From positions 1-32,791 of the forward strand of contig NZ_BMTD01000037.1 in NCBI RefSeq assembly GCF_014649495.1: a DNA stretch of 32,791 bases, in the 5' to 3' direction. The notes below the pieces were generated by a model. The model was not told where the DNA came from and did no database searches. It saw nothing but the letters and a program-made list of their open reading frames with translations. Source of the DNA: Streptomyces filipinensis. Its GTDB lineage: Bacteria > Actinomycetota > Actinomycetes > Streptomycetales > Streptomycetaceae. Position 1 is the stretch's first letter; every line of letters begins with the position of its first letter. This document shows, one piece after another, positions 22,735-31,626 of the stretch. Position numbers and translations under genes: made by a program.

Positions 22735-22887
22735 GCTCCCCACGCCACCATCGCCCGCACGCTCGTCATCACCGAACGCTCCGTCGGCAAGCACATCGGC
22801 AACGTCTTCCTGAAGCTGGACCGGCCCCCGGGCGAGAGCGGGCACCGCCGGGCGCCGGCGGTGCCCGCCCCTCTGCGCCACGCGTGA
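22735..22887 (+). pseudogene. C-terminal remnant of a LuxR/NarL-type regulator
   Basis: The frame ending at TGA 22885 reads TIARTLVITERSVGKHIGNV, then FLKLDRPPGESGHRRAPAVP and a short tail. This is the recognition part of a LuxR-family helix-turn-helix and the C-terminal tail found in many Streptomyces NarL-type response regulators. Upstream in the same frame there is no receiver domain and no start codon in a coding context; the similarity begins at about the third residue of the helix. It is a deletion remnant, not a small functional gene. Confidence 0.7.
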
Positions 22888-22970
22888 CCGCCCCGCCGGC
22901 CGGGGCCCGTTCAGGGGAACCGGCGGCCGAAGGCGCGTGAGGCCGCCGTGGGCGGTCGAGACCTTCAGCC

Positions 22971-23960
22971 GTGACCGCCGTACCCCTGCCGTTCATCGCG
23001 CCGATGCTCGCCTCCCCCGGCACCCTGCCGCCCGCCGCCCAGGACGAGCGGTGGGCGTACGAGACCAAGCAGGACGGCCAGCGGGTGATGGTCTATCTGC
23101 CCGGTGACGGCAGCGTGCTGCTGCGCGCCCGCTCCGGCGAGGACATCACGGCCGCCTATCCGGAACTGCGGCCGCTCGGCGGCGCACTGGGCACCACACC
23201 CGTCGTGCTGGACGGCGAGGTGCTGGCCCTGGACGACCGGGGGCGGGCCGACTTCCAGTTGCTGCAGAGCCGGATGGGCCTCGCGCACGCCCCCGCGCGG
23301 GCAGCCCGCCGGGCCGCGCAGGTGCCGGTGCACCTGGTGCTGTTCGACGTGCCGTACCTGGAGGAATCCCTGGTACGGCTGCCGTACGTACAGCGGCGGG
23401 CGCGGCTGGAGGAACTCGGGCCGGCGGGACCGTACTGGTCGACGCCGCGTGCGGTGACCGGGCACGGTGCCGAGGCGCTCGCGGCGACCCGGGAGCATGG
23501 TCTGGAGGGTCTGGTGTGCAAGCGGCTGGACTCGGTGTACGAGCCCGGGGTGCGCTCCCGGGCCTGGATCAAGATCCGGAACATGCGTGCCGAGGACGTG
23601 ATCGTCGGCGGCTGGCTGCCCGGCAAGGGCCGGCTGAGCGGGCTGCCCGGCGCGGTGCTGGTCGGTCAGCGCGACACGGCCGGCCGGCTGCGGTACGTCG
23701 GGGGGGTGGGCACCGGCTGGAGCGAGGCGGAGCGCAGGGAGCTGGCGCGGTTGCTGGGAGACGCCGCGAGCAGCCGGTGCCCCTTCGACCCGGCGCCCCG
23801 GGTCCCGGACGCCCGCTGGGTACGGCCGCGGTGGGTGGGCGAGGTCAACTACAGCACCCGTACCCGCGCCGGGCTGCTGCGCCAGCCCTCGTGGCTGCGG
23901 CTGCGCCCCGATCTGACGCCCGAGGAGTCGGCGGCGGACCTGCCCGAGGGCTTCGGCTGA
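22971..23960 (+). CDS. ligD: ATP-dependent DNA ligase (LigC/LigD ligase-domain type)
   Basis: The 329-residue stand-alone ligase seals DNA nicks or ends using ATP. The adenylation lysine is Lys33 in TKQDGQR (motif KxDG), followed by DGE (81-83), the helix LFDVPYLEESL, EGLVCKR (179-185) and AWIKIRN (199-204) as motifs III to V, then an OB-fold domain with GAVLVGQRDTAGRLRYVGGV, GTGWSEAERREL and a final PRWVGEVNYSTRTRAGLLRQ PSWLRLR region typical of LigD ligases. It carries neither PE nor polymerase domain. GTG 22971 has no good ribosome site, but the motif spacing fits a full N-terminus. It complements the damaged ligase near 14.3 kb, and may work with the PE protein there. A Ku partner is expected elsewhere. 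Confidence 0.93.
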   Translation: MTAVPLPFIAPMLASPGTLPPAAQDERWAYETKQDGQRVMVYLPGDGSVLLRARSGEDITAAYPELRPLGGALGTTPVVLDGEVLALDDRGRADFQLLQSRMGLAHAPARAARRAAQVPVHLVLFDVPYLEESLVRLPYVQRRARLEELGPAGPYWSTPRAVTGHGAEALAATREHGLEGLVCKRLDSVYEPGVRSRAWIKIRNMRAEDVIVGGWLPGKGRLSGLPGAVLVGQRDTAGRLRYVGGVGTGWSEAERRELARLLGDAASSRCPFDPAPRVPDARWVRPRWVGEVNYSTRTRAGLLRQPSWLRLRPDLTPEESAADLPEGFG

Positions 23961-24008
23961 GGCCGGGCGGTCGAGTCCGGCTCGGGCGGCTGGGTCTATC
24001 GTGTGCGC

Positions 24009-24944
24009 ATGCCGGTTCCCGAACTGATCCGTATCGTCTCCCGCGACTCCCCCATGGCCCTGGCCCAAGTGGAGCGGGTCCGCGCCGAGTTGACCGCGCT
24101 GCACCCGGGTGTGCGCACCGAGGTGGTGCCGGTGAAGACCACCGGCGACAAGTGGCTCGGTGATCTGTCCAAGGTCGAGGGCAAGGGGGCGTTCACCAAG
24201 GAGGTGGACGCGGCGCTGCTGGCCGGGGAGGCCGATCTCGCGGTGCACTGCGTCAAGGACGTGCCCGCCGACCGGCCGCTGCCCGCCGGCACGGTGTTCG
24301 CCGCGTTCCTGAAGCGGGACGACATCCGGGACGCGCTGGTGCACCCGGACGGGCTCACCCTGGACGAGCTGCCCGCCGGCACCCGGATCGGCACCTCCTC
24401 GGTGCGCCGGGTGGCCCAGCTGGCCGCCACGCACCCGCACCTTCAGTGCGTACCGTTCCGCGGGAACGCCAACCGCCGGCTGGAGAAGCTGGCCGCCGGG
24501 GAGGCGGACGCGCTGCTGCTGGCGGTGTCCGGTCTGGAGCGGATCGGCCGGACGGACGTGATCAGCGAGGTGCTGTCGACGGACGTGATGACGCCGCCGA
24601 TCGGCGCGGGCATCCTGGCCCTGCAGTGCCGGGAGGACGACGCCGCCCTCATCGACGCCGTCAGCGGGCTCGGCGACCCGGACACCTACCGGGAGGCGAC
24701 GGCCGAGCGGATGTTCCTGCATGTGCTGCAGGGCCACTGCAACAGCCCGATCGCCGGCTACGCGCGCGTGGACCGCAGTGGGGAACTGTCCCTGCGGGCC
24801 TGCGTGTTCACCCCGGACGGCAAGACCCGGCTGAACGCCCACGAGTGGGCGGGCCGCCTCGATCCGGCCACCCTCGGCACCTCGGTCGCGGTGGCGCTGC
24901 TGCGGCAGGGCGCCCGGGAGATCATCGACGGCATCCCGCACTGA
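24009..24944 (+). CDS. hemC: Hydroxymethylbilane synthase (porphobilinogen deaminase)
   Basis: The 311-residue enzyme joins four porphobilinogen molecules into hydroxymethylbilane, the linear precursor of haem, B12 and sirohaem. Conserved features: IRIVSRDSPMALAQ (usual IRIGTRxSxLALxQ), the catalytic Asp84 in HCVKDVPAD, RIGTSSVRRVAQLAATHP, PFRGNANRRLEKLAAGEADA and Cys244 in LQGHCNSPIAGYA, the attachment site of the dipyrromethane cofactor. Several positions deviate from the main bacterial form (HC for HS before the catalytic loop; GHCNSP for the usual GGCxxP), indicating a divergent paralogue. ATG 24009 is used; GTG 24003 is possible and neither has a ribosome site. It stands alone, without hemA, hemB or hemD neighbours. 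Confidence 0.93.
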   Translation: MPVPELIRIVSRDSPMALAQVERVRAELTALHPGVRTEVVPVKTTGDKWLGDLSKVEGKGAFTKEVDAALLAGEADLAVHCVKDVPADRPLPAGTVFAAFLKRDDIRDALVHPDGLTLDELPAGTRIGTSSVRRVAQLAATHPHLQCVPFRGNANRRLEKLAAGEADALLLAVSGLERIGRTDVISEVLSTDVMTPPIGAGILALQCREDDAALIDAVSGLGDPDTYREATAERMFLHVLQGHCNSPIAGYARVDRSGELSLRACVFTPDGKTRLNAHEWAGRLDPATLGTSVAVALLRQGAREIIDGIPH

Positions 24945-24978
24945 CCGTACGGCCGCGCCCTGACCGTACGGCCCCGCC
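24941..24978 (+). repeat. Tandem 19-base duplication at the hemC stop
   Basis: CTGACCGTACGGCCGCGCC is followed at once by CTGACCGTACGGCCCCGCC, differing at one base. The first copy contains the hemC TGA stop, the second repeats it. Confidence 0.85.
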
Positions 24979-24988
24979 GCCGCGCGCG

Positions 24989-25513
24989 TCAGGCGGTGCC
25001 GGGCTCCGTCTGGTCCTTCAGGAAGGCACTGACCTGGTGGGCCAGGCTGCCCTGTCCGGCGGCCGTGGGGGCGGCCGCCGGGGTCGCCTCCAGGACGCCG
25101 ATACCGCCGGTCCACAGCCGGCGGTCGGCCCACTCCTCGTCCACCCGCAGCTGCACCTGCACATCCACGTGGGCCAGGGCTGCCTCCGGGGCGGCGGCGT
25201 AGAGCACGGCGGTGGCCCGGCGCAGCGGGTAGACGTCGAAGCCCTCGATGAACTGGGAGTTGCGCCAGTCGATGAAGGCGCCCTCGCCGTCGGGGCCGAC
25301 CCGGACGTCGATCTGGCCGTCCTCCAGGTGGATGCCCAGGGGCCGCGCGCCGCGGTTCTCGACCGTCACGCGGACACTGAAGTACGTCAGCCCGGCGGCG
25401 GCGTCGTCTCGTCCGCGGGGCGGCTCGGCCGCCTCCAGGCGGTGGACGCGGACCCGCAGACCGGCATGCTCGTCGTACTCGTGCCAGTCCCCGACCACGT
25501 TCGGCTCGTACAC
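24989..25513 (-). CDS. Hypothetical protein, possible beta-sandwich fold
   Basis: I do not recognise this 174-residue protein. Its central part alternates strands and turns (LTYFSVRVTVENRGARPLGI, HLEDGQIDVRVGPDGEGAFI, ATAVLYAAAPEAALAHVDVQ), reminiscent of DUF4352-like beta-sandwich domains, in which VRVTVENRG-type strands are common. There is no signal peptide, membrane segment or cysteine, so it is probably cytoplasmic. The C-terminal 30 residues are Ala/Thr-rich followed by a short helix. GTG 25513 has GAGAGGGG five bases upstream and a good promoter at 25542-25571. It converges on hemC. Clean coding character and signals support a real gene. Confidence 0.75.
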   Translation of the reverse strand: MYEPNVVGDWHEYDEHAGLRVRVHRLEAAEPPRGRDDAAAGLTYFSVRVTVENRGARPLGIHLEDGQIDVRVGPDGEGAFIDWRNSQFIEGFDVYPLRRATAVLYAAAPEAALAHVDVQVQLRVDEEWADRRLWTGGIGVLEATPAAAPTAAGQGSLAHQVSAFLKDQTEPGTA

Positions 25514-25541
25514 AGTGCCCCTCTCGACCTTCGAGAGCTGC

Positions 25542-25571
25542 TGTCTATCTGTGCGCCGAGTGCAGTGTCAA
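25542..25571 (-). promoter_or_regulatory. Predicted promoter of the hypothetical gene
   Basis: Minus strand: perfect -35 TTGACA (25571-25566), 18-base spacer, -10 TAGACA (25547-25542), giving a start near 25535 and a leader of about 22 bases before GTG 25513. It fits the principal sigma factor HrdB. Confidence 0.6.
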
Positions 25572-25609
25572 ATGAGCAGAATGCGCTGTGGCCAGGGTGT
25601 TCGCCCGCT

Positions 25610-25624
25610 TTGATCGGTGATCAA
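25610..25624. promoter_or_regulatory. Palindrome TTGATC-GGT-GATCAA
   Basis: This perfect 15-base inverted repeat lies 39 bases upstream of the predicted -35 hexamer of the hypothetical gene. It may be an operator; no adjacent intact regulator is present. Confidence 0.35.
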
Positions 25625-26001
25625 GCGCTGCCCAGGAAGAATCCGTTCACGGCGCCTTCGGCGGGGGCACGCGTGCGTGCCGCACATCACGTCCGCGGCA
25701 AGATCACCGGGCCGGGCCGGCCGAGCAGCGCGGAGGCCGCGGCGACGCCGAACACAACGGACGGCCCCGGAGGGCGCACCGGGAGGCCCGGGGGCCTCCC
25801 GGCCTTCCACGCGGGCGCCGCAGGCACCGGCGGAACCCGTCAGCGCGGCGTCATCAGGGGGCGTGGCGGGGTGCGCGGTGTCCTCCGCGCGGGCGCCGGC
25901 GGTGCCGCGAGCTCGCGTGGGTGTGGCCGTGTGGGCGGGAGGGTCGGTGCCGTCGGCCGGAGCGCCGGGGGCGTCACGGTGTCCGGGCCTCCGTCGGGAC
26001 C
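25625..26001. other. Gene-free GC-rich stretch, probably decayed
   Basis: No open frame here has protein-like composition; all are Arg/Pro/Ala-rich. A minus-strand segment around 25687-25755 reads VVFGVAAASALLGRPGPVIL then a stop, which resembles the end of a membrane transporter, and ATG 26026 on the minus strand is preceded by GAGGAG. Together they hint at a deleted transporter gene downstream of the MarR remnant, but this is weak. Confidence 0.35.
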
Positions 26002-26303
26002 GTCGTGCCCCCTCGGGCTCCGCCATGTCTCCTCGGCCTCATCGTGCGGGCCGGCGGCCAGCCTGCGCAGGGCCGGGAGGGCCGCGCAGGGCCTCCCGGT
26101 CGGCGCCGCCGAGCCGGGACACGTGCCGGTCGGACAGTTCGGCCCGGCGGCGCTGCCGTTCACCGAGCCGTTTCCGGGCCGCCTCGGTCAGCCGCAGCCG
26201 CGCGGGGCGCCGGCCGGCGGGGGCGGTCTCGCGGAGCAGGTAGCCGCCCCACACGAGCTGGTCGACCAGGGGGCGAGACGCCACCTCGCATTCCGTTTTG
26301 CAC
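26002..26303 (-). pseudogene. Frameshifted C-terminal remnant of a MarR-type regulator
   Basis: The minus-strand frame from about 26300 reads RPLVDQLVWGGYLLRETAPA then GRRPARLRLTEAARKRLGER, which is the end of a MarR recognition helix, the wing and the first dimer helix. At about 26083-26090 the similarity jumps frame by one base to ALPALRRLAAGPHDEAEET, the expected terminal helix. The N-terminal 60 or so residues are absent, and upstream lies the AT-rich sigma-gene promoter region. Missing front half plus a frameshift make it a pseudogene. Confidence 0.6.
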
Positions 26304-26309
26304 CTTATT

Positions 26310-26336
26310 GTTTTGTGATGTCCCAGAGTGGGAAGA
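26310..26336 (+). promoter_or_regulatory. Possible SigB-type promoter before the sigma factor gene
   Basis: In an AT-rich patch, GTTT and, 16 bases on, GGGAAG loosely match the Streptomyces SigB-family pattern GTTT-N14-16-GGGTAT (four of six in the -10). Self-regulation of such sigma genes is common. Positions are approximate and the match is imperfect. Confidence 0.25.
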
Positions 26337-26370
26337 TGAACTCCAGTGCTTCGGACAGGAGGCACATCCC

Positions 26371-26454
26371 GTGGGAACCGGCACAGCCGGACGCCCCGGT
26401 CTCCTCCCCATGGTCCGAGCGCCCTCCCACGGTGTCTGTCCATCCAGCACCTGA
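26371..26454 (+). CDS. Possible 27-residue leader peptide upstream of sigma factor
   Basis: GTG 26371 has a perfect AGGAGG eight bases upstream and opens a 27-codon frame (VGTGTAGRPGLLPMVRAPSH, then GVCPSST) ending 14 bases before the sigma-factor ATG. The sigma gene's own site, GAGAGG, begins directly after the leader's stop, so translation of the leader could expose or couple to it. I recognise no family. Composition is not decisive; the ribosome site is the main argument. Confidence 0.35.
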   Translation: MGTGTAGRPGLLPMVRAPSHGVCPSST

Positions 26455-26468
26455 GAGAGGTGCGCACG

Positions 26469-27260
26469 ATGCGTGTCACCGGCAGCACGTCCCCCCATCC
26501 TCACGATGACGCCCCCGACACCGCGGAGTCCTTCCAGCGGCTCGCCGGGCTGCCCGACGGCCCCGAGCGGCGGGCGCTGCGTGACGAACTGGTCCGGCTG
26601 TGGCTGCCCATGGCCGAGCGGATCGCCGTGCGGTTCCGCGGCCGTGGGGAGGCCCTGGAGGATCTGTACCAGGTGGCCGCCCTCGGCCTGGTGAAGGCCG
26701 TCGACCACTACGACCCGGAGCGCGGTCGCGCCTTCGAGGCGTACGCGGTACCGACCATCACCGGTGAGATCAAGCGCCACTTCCGCGACCACATGTGGAC
26801 CCTGCACGTGCCCCGCCGGGTGCAGGACCTGCGCAACCGCGTCCGCGCGGCCACGAAGGAACTCGCTCAGAGCACCTCGGGCCGCCCGCCCTCCGTAGCG
26901 GAGATCGCCGCCTACACCCGGCTCAGCGAGGACGAGGTGCGCGCCGGCATGGAGGCGCTGGAGTGCTTCTCCGCGCTGTCCCTGGACGCCGAGGTGGCCG
27001 GCACCGACGGCTATGCCCTCGGTGACTCGCTCGGCGGACCCGACCCCGGCTTCGACCTCGTGGTCGACCGGGCCGCCGTCAAGCCGTGTCTGGAGGCCCT
27101 GCCGGAACGCGAGCGCACCATCCTGTACCTGCGGTTCTTCGGCGGGATGACACAGAGCCGGATCGCCGAGCAGCTCGGCATCTCGCAGATGCACGTCTCG
27201 CGGCTGCTCAGTGCCTGCTTCGACCGGATGCGCGACGAACTGCTGGCCGAGGTGCGCTGA
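26469..27260 (+). CDS. SigB/SigF/SigG-family RNA polymerase sigma factor
   Basis: The 263-residue alternative sigma factor has region 2 at about residues 40-110 (ALEDLYQVAALGLVKAVDHY, DPERGRAFEAYAVPTITGEI, KRHFRDHMWTLHVPRRVQDL), region 3 at about 115-180 and region 4 at about 205-260 (LPERERTILYLRFFGGMTQS, RIAEQLGISQMHVSRLLS). No region 1.1 is present. This is the general-stress/differentiation group, usually held inactive by RsbW-type anti-sigma factors. Gene order (ANTAR, VOC, glgX nearby) recalls sigG of S. coelicolor, but I assign no symbol. ATG 26469 follows GAGAGG. No anti-sigma gene is adjacent; the degenerate HATPase protein at 30787-31299 is the nearest candidate relative. Confidence 0.95.
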   Translation: MRVTGSTSPHPHDDAPDTAESFQRLAGLPDGPERRALRDELVRLWLPMAERIAVRFRGRGEALEDLYQVAALGLVKAVDHYDPERGRAFEAYAVPTITGEIKRHFRDHMWTLHVPRRVQDLRNRVRAATKELAQSTSGRPPSVAEIAAYTRLSEDEVRAGMEALECFSALSLDAEVAGTDGYALGDSLGGPDPGFDLVVDRAAVKPCLEALPERERTILYLRFFGGMTQSRIAEQLGISQMHVSRLLSACFDRMRDELLAEVR

Positions 27261-27338
27261 GCCCCGCCGGCCCCACGGGCGCCACCGTCTCCGCGGCCGC
27301 CGCCCGGCACTCCCGTGGCCTCGGCCCCTGCCCGGGAC

Positions 27339-27653
27339 TCATCGCTCCCAGGCCCCGGGCACCTGGGTGGGGCCGTACCGGTCCAGGGCGTCCTCCAGCG
27401 CCACGCGGATCTCGGGCGGGATGTCCCCGCGCCGGCCCCAGATGAGGATCAGCTCCGCGACGTTGCGCAGCTTGATGTTGGTGTGCTGGGAGACGTCCTT
27501 CAGCACCTCCCAGCCCTCGTCCGGGGTCACCCTGCCCAGGGCCACCATCATCCCGATGGCCTGGTCGACGACCGCGTGGGAGGCCACGGCCTCCTTCAGC
27601 TGGTCGACCTGCGCCTGCAGCTCGACGATCCGTTCCGGCTCGCTCGCTCCCAT
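27339..27653 (-). CDS. ANTAR-domain RNA-binding regulator
   Basis: The 104-residue protein is essentially a lone ANTAR domain: a short coiled-coil start (VELQAQVDQLKEAVASHAVV) and the three-helix ANTAR core (DQAIGMMVALGRVTPDEGWE, VLKDVSQHTNIKLRNVAELI). ANTAR domains bind paired hexaloop hairpins in mRNA and prevent termination. Usually they are joined to a receiver or GAF domain; here no sensor is attached. It converges on the sigma factor gene. ATG 27653 follows a G-rich tract (GGGGGC). Its RNA target is unknown; I saw no obvious double hairpin in the adjacent leaders. Confidence 0.92.
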   Translation of the reverse strand: MGASEPERIVELQAQVDQLKEAVASHAVVDQAIGMMVALGRVTPDEGWEVLKDVSQHTNIKLRNVAELILIWGRRGDIPPEIRVALEDALDRYGPTQVPGAWER

Positions 27654-27692
27654 GCCCCCATCGTCCTCGGTGGCCTGGCCCGATGCCAGTGG

Positions 27693-27698
27693 GGGTAC
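27693..27698 (+). promoter_or_regulatory. GGGTAC box, possible SigB-type -10
   Basis: GGGTAC matches the GGGTAY -10 of Streptomyces SigB-family promoters and lies about 84 bases before the VOC gene start. Upstream at 16 bases only GCCT is found for the GTTT -35 element, so support is weak. Confidence 0.25.
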
Positions 27699-27781
27699 TC
27701 GACAGGCACCCCACCCCCCTGGGGTTGGACACTGGTCCCAGAACGGTGGCCGCCCGGCCCCGAGAGCAGGACGCGACTGCC

Positions 27782-28591
27782 ATGAACCACAACGCCCCCG
27801 TCAGCGGTGAACCGCGCAGGCGAGACGTCGTCTCCACGCACTCCGTCTTCGGTGCCCCGTGCTGGGTGAGCCTGACCAGCCGGGATCTCGAAGCCACCCA
27901 GGACTTCTACTCGGCCGTCCTCGGCTGGCGCTGGCGCGACGCCAAGCTCGGCGAGCACTTCCGCATCGCGCTGGCGGACGGCGTGCCGGTCGCGGGGATC
28001 GCCGCCGTCGCCGCCATGTGGCAGATGGCGGTCGCCTGGACGCCCTACTTCGCCGTGCCGGACGCCGACGTGGCGGTGGCCCGGGCACGCGAGCGCGGCG
28101 GTACGGCGGCCGTCGGACCGCTGTCCTTCCCGCCGGGCCGGGCCGCGCTGCTCGCCGACCGCGACGGGGCCACGTTCGGCATCTGGCAGGGGGAACTGGT
28201 CGGCAACTGGGAGGCGTGGCGGCGGGCGGCACCGACCTTTGTGCGGCTGCACACCCGCAACGCCTTCGATTCCGCGATCTTCTACGGCGAGGTCCTCGGC
28301 TGGGCGTCCGGGCAGCCGGGCTGCTGCGAGGTGGAGTACGAGGCCGGCGAGGTGGTGCTGCGCAGCCAGGGGGACGTCGTGGCGCGGATCGACTCGGGCG
28401 CGGTGGAGGCGGCACCGGATCCGTCCGTACGGCCGCACTGGCAGATCCACTTCGCCGTGAACGATGTGCCGGGATGTGCCCGGGCGGCGGAGAAGCACGG
28501 AGGCAGCGTGCTGAGCGAGGACGAGACGGAGGCGATCCTGCGGGACGCCGACGGCGCGCAGTTCACGGTGACGTCCCGCCGGGCGCGCTGA
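27782..28591 (+). CDS. Two-domain VOC (glyoxalase/bleomycin-resistance) protein
   Basis: The 269-residue protein has two vicinal-oxygen-chelate domains. Domain 1 (about residues 24-132): APCWVSLTSRDLEATQDFYS, AVLGWRWRD, then YFAVPDADVAVARARERGGT and ADRDGATFGIWQ. Domain 2 (about 145-265): TFVRLHTRNAFDSAIFYGEV, LGWASG, then QIHFAVNDVPGCARAAEKHG and RDADGAQFTV. This double form is common in Streptomyces and often of unknown function; relatives bind hydrophobic ligands or metals. Metal ligands are incomplete, so catalysis is doubtful. ATG 27782 follows AGGACG. It is divergent from the ANTAR gene, and a GGGTAC box upstream may make it a stress-sigma target. Confidence 0.9.
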   Translation: MNHNAPVSGEPRRRDVVSTHSVFGAPCWVSLTSRDLEATQDFYSAVLGWRWRDAKLGEHFRIALADGVPVAGIAAVAAMWQMAVAWTPYFAVPDADVAVARARERGGTAAVGPLSFPPGRAALLADRDGATFGIWQGELVGNWEAWRRAAPTFVRLHTRNAFDSAIFYGEVLGWASGQPGCCEVEYEAGEVVLRSQGDVVARIDSGAVEAAPDPSVRPHWQIHFAVNDVPGCARAAEKHGGSVLSEDETEAILRDADGAQFTVTSRRAR

Positions 28592-28606
28592 GCCGGCGCA
28601 GGGGGC

Positions 28607-30786
<2,180 letters not shown>

Positions 30787-30790
<4 letters not shown>

Positions 30791-31299
30791 CGGCTGCCTT
30801 CCAGGGCGCCGTCAGCGGCGGGAACCGACGCGGCCAGCGCCATGACCGGTTCGGTGCGCGGTACTTGGAGGCCCGTGCGCAGCGTCGGCGCGGGGGCGGT
30901 CGGCACCAGGGGGACGCGCTGGCCGGCGCGGGCACGCTGCGAGAACCAGATGACCTTGCTCCCGCTCTCGGTGGCGCAGCAGCCCCAGCCGTCGCTCATG
31001 GCGGCGATGTCGGCGAGACAGGCCCGCAGGTCCTGGTCGGGGCGCAGATCCGGATCGTCGTCCCCGAACGCGGTGATGAGGTGCTGGCCGTTCCACCACA
31101 TCTCGATGGACGTGCGTTTGTCGGTGGCGTGCTGGTCGATCGCGTGCAGCAGCAGTTCGGCGCCGCGGCAGACAGGGGCCGCGAGGTTCTCCAGGTCCCA
31201 GTAGTGGAGGTGGGCGGCCAGGATGCGGCTGACCTGTCCCACCCGTTCCGGGCTGACTTCCACGTCGAGGTGGTAGTAGCAGGGCACTGCGCTCTTCAT
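30787..31299 (-). CDS. Degenerate HATPase (RsbW-like) protein coupled to glgX
   Basis: The 170-residue protein aligns by pattern with RsbW-type anti-sigma ATPase domains: a first strand YHLDVEVSPERVGQVSRILA, a helix ENLAAPVCRGAELLLHAIDQ, the strand RTSIEMWWNGQHLITAFGDD and the end SDGWGCCATESGSKVIWF. The N-box, normally ELxxNAxxH, is changed to ELLLHAIDQHA and the glycine-rich lid is barely present, so ATP binding is doubtful. A Pro/Ala-rich tail of about 50 residues follows. ATG 31299 has GAGGAG nine bases upstream; the stop overlaps the glgX start. A regulatory, non-catalytic protein interacting with a sigma or anti-sigma factor is the best guess. Confidence 0.8.
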
Positions 31300-31338
31300 C
31301 GTCGCTTGCTCCTCACCGGCGAAGCTCCCGCTCCCCTC

Positions 31339-31386
31339 GCCCGTCCGGGAGGGATCCCGGATGCCCGTCCGGGAAGGAACCCGGAC
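31339..31386. repeat. Two tandem 24-base repeats, each a small hairpin
   Basis: Copy 1 (31339-31362) and copy 2 (31363-31386) share GCCCGTCCGGGA and the end CCCGGA. Each contains its own 7-base-pair stem: TCCGGGA-GGGA-TCCCGGA and GTCCGGG-AAGGAA-CCCGGAC. The arms are preserved although the loops differ. Confidence 0.85.
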
Positions 31387-31450
31387 ACACAGCGTGAGCG
31401 CTTGATCGCTTCTGAGTCACATCCACAGTGCGGGCACTACGCCATTCGTG

Positions 31451-31481
31451 CAACATGAGCACCCGACACCACTCATGGTTG
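31451..31481. promoter_or_regulatory. Long dyad CAACATGAG ... CTCATGGTTG
   Basis: Arms CAACATGAG (31451-31459) and CTCATGGTTG (31472-31481) are complementary apart from one extra base, around a 12-base centre. Its position in the divergent region suits a regulator-binding site. Confidence 0.4.
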
Positions 31482-31626
31482 AAGGTCCAACAAGACGCTG
31501 CGTCGTCGTGCGTGCACCATAAGTGAAAGCCTCGATCGCCGTAACGGTGCCGTGCCCTTCCGCGCGCGGACACCACCCGACCGTCGGGAACGCGCCCAGT
31601 CGAGAGCGTGGAAGGTGAAGAGGGCA

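Larger units (their letters stand above)
22537..22970. other. Gene-poor interval holding a hairpin and a LuxR remnant
   Basis: These 434 bases between the EamA gene and the DNA ligase contain no complete gene. A hairpin lies at 22581-22602 and the tail of a LuxR-type gene at about 22735-22887. The remainder, very GC-rich, shows nothing I can identify; the ligase promoter must be near 22890-22970, and no hexamers stand out. Confidence 0.6.
31300..31626. other. Divergent intergenic region with repeats and dyads
   Basis: This 327-base gap separates the HATPase-glgX operon (minus) from the DUF5133 gene (plus). It contains a tandem 24-base repeat (31339-31386) and a long dyad (31451-31481), and is less GC-rich than its surroundings around 31390-31540. 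A minus-strand open frame of 104 codons crosses it but looks non-coding. Promoters for both directions must lie here; I cannot assign hexamers with confidence. Confidence 0.6.

Noticed and set aside
25568..26026. Minus-strand frame beginning with ATG after GAGGAG
   Set aside because: The protein is Arg/Pro/Ala-rich low complexity; I treat it as decayed DNA, not a gene.
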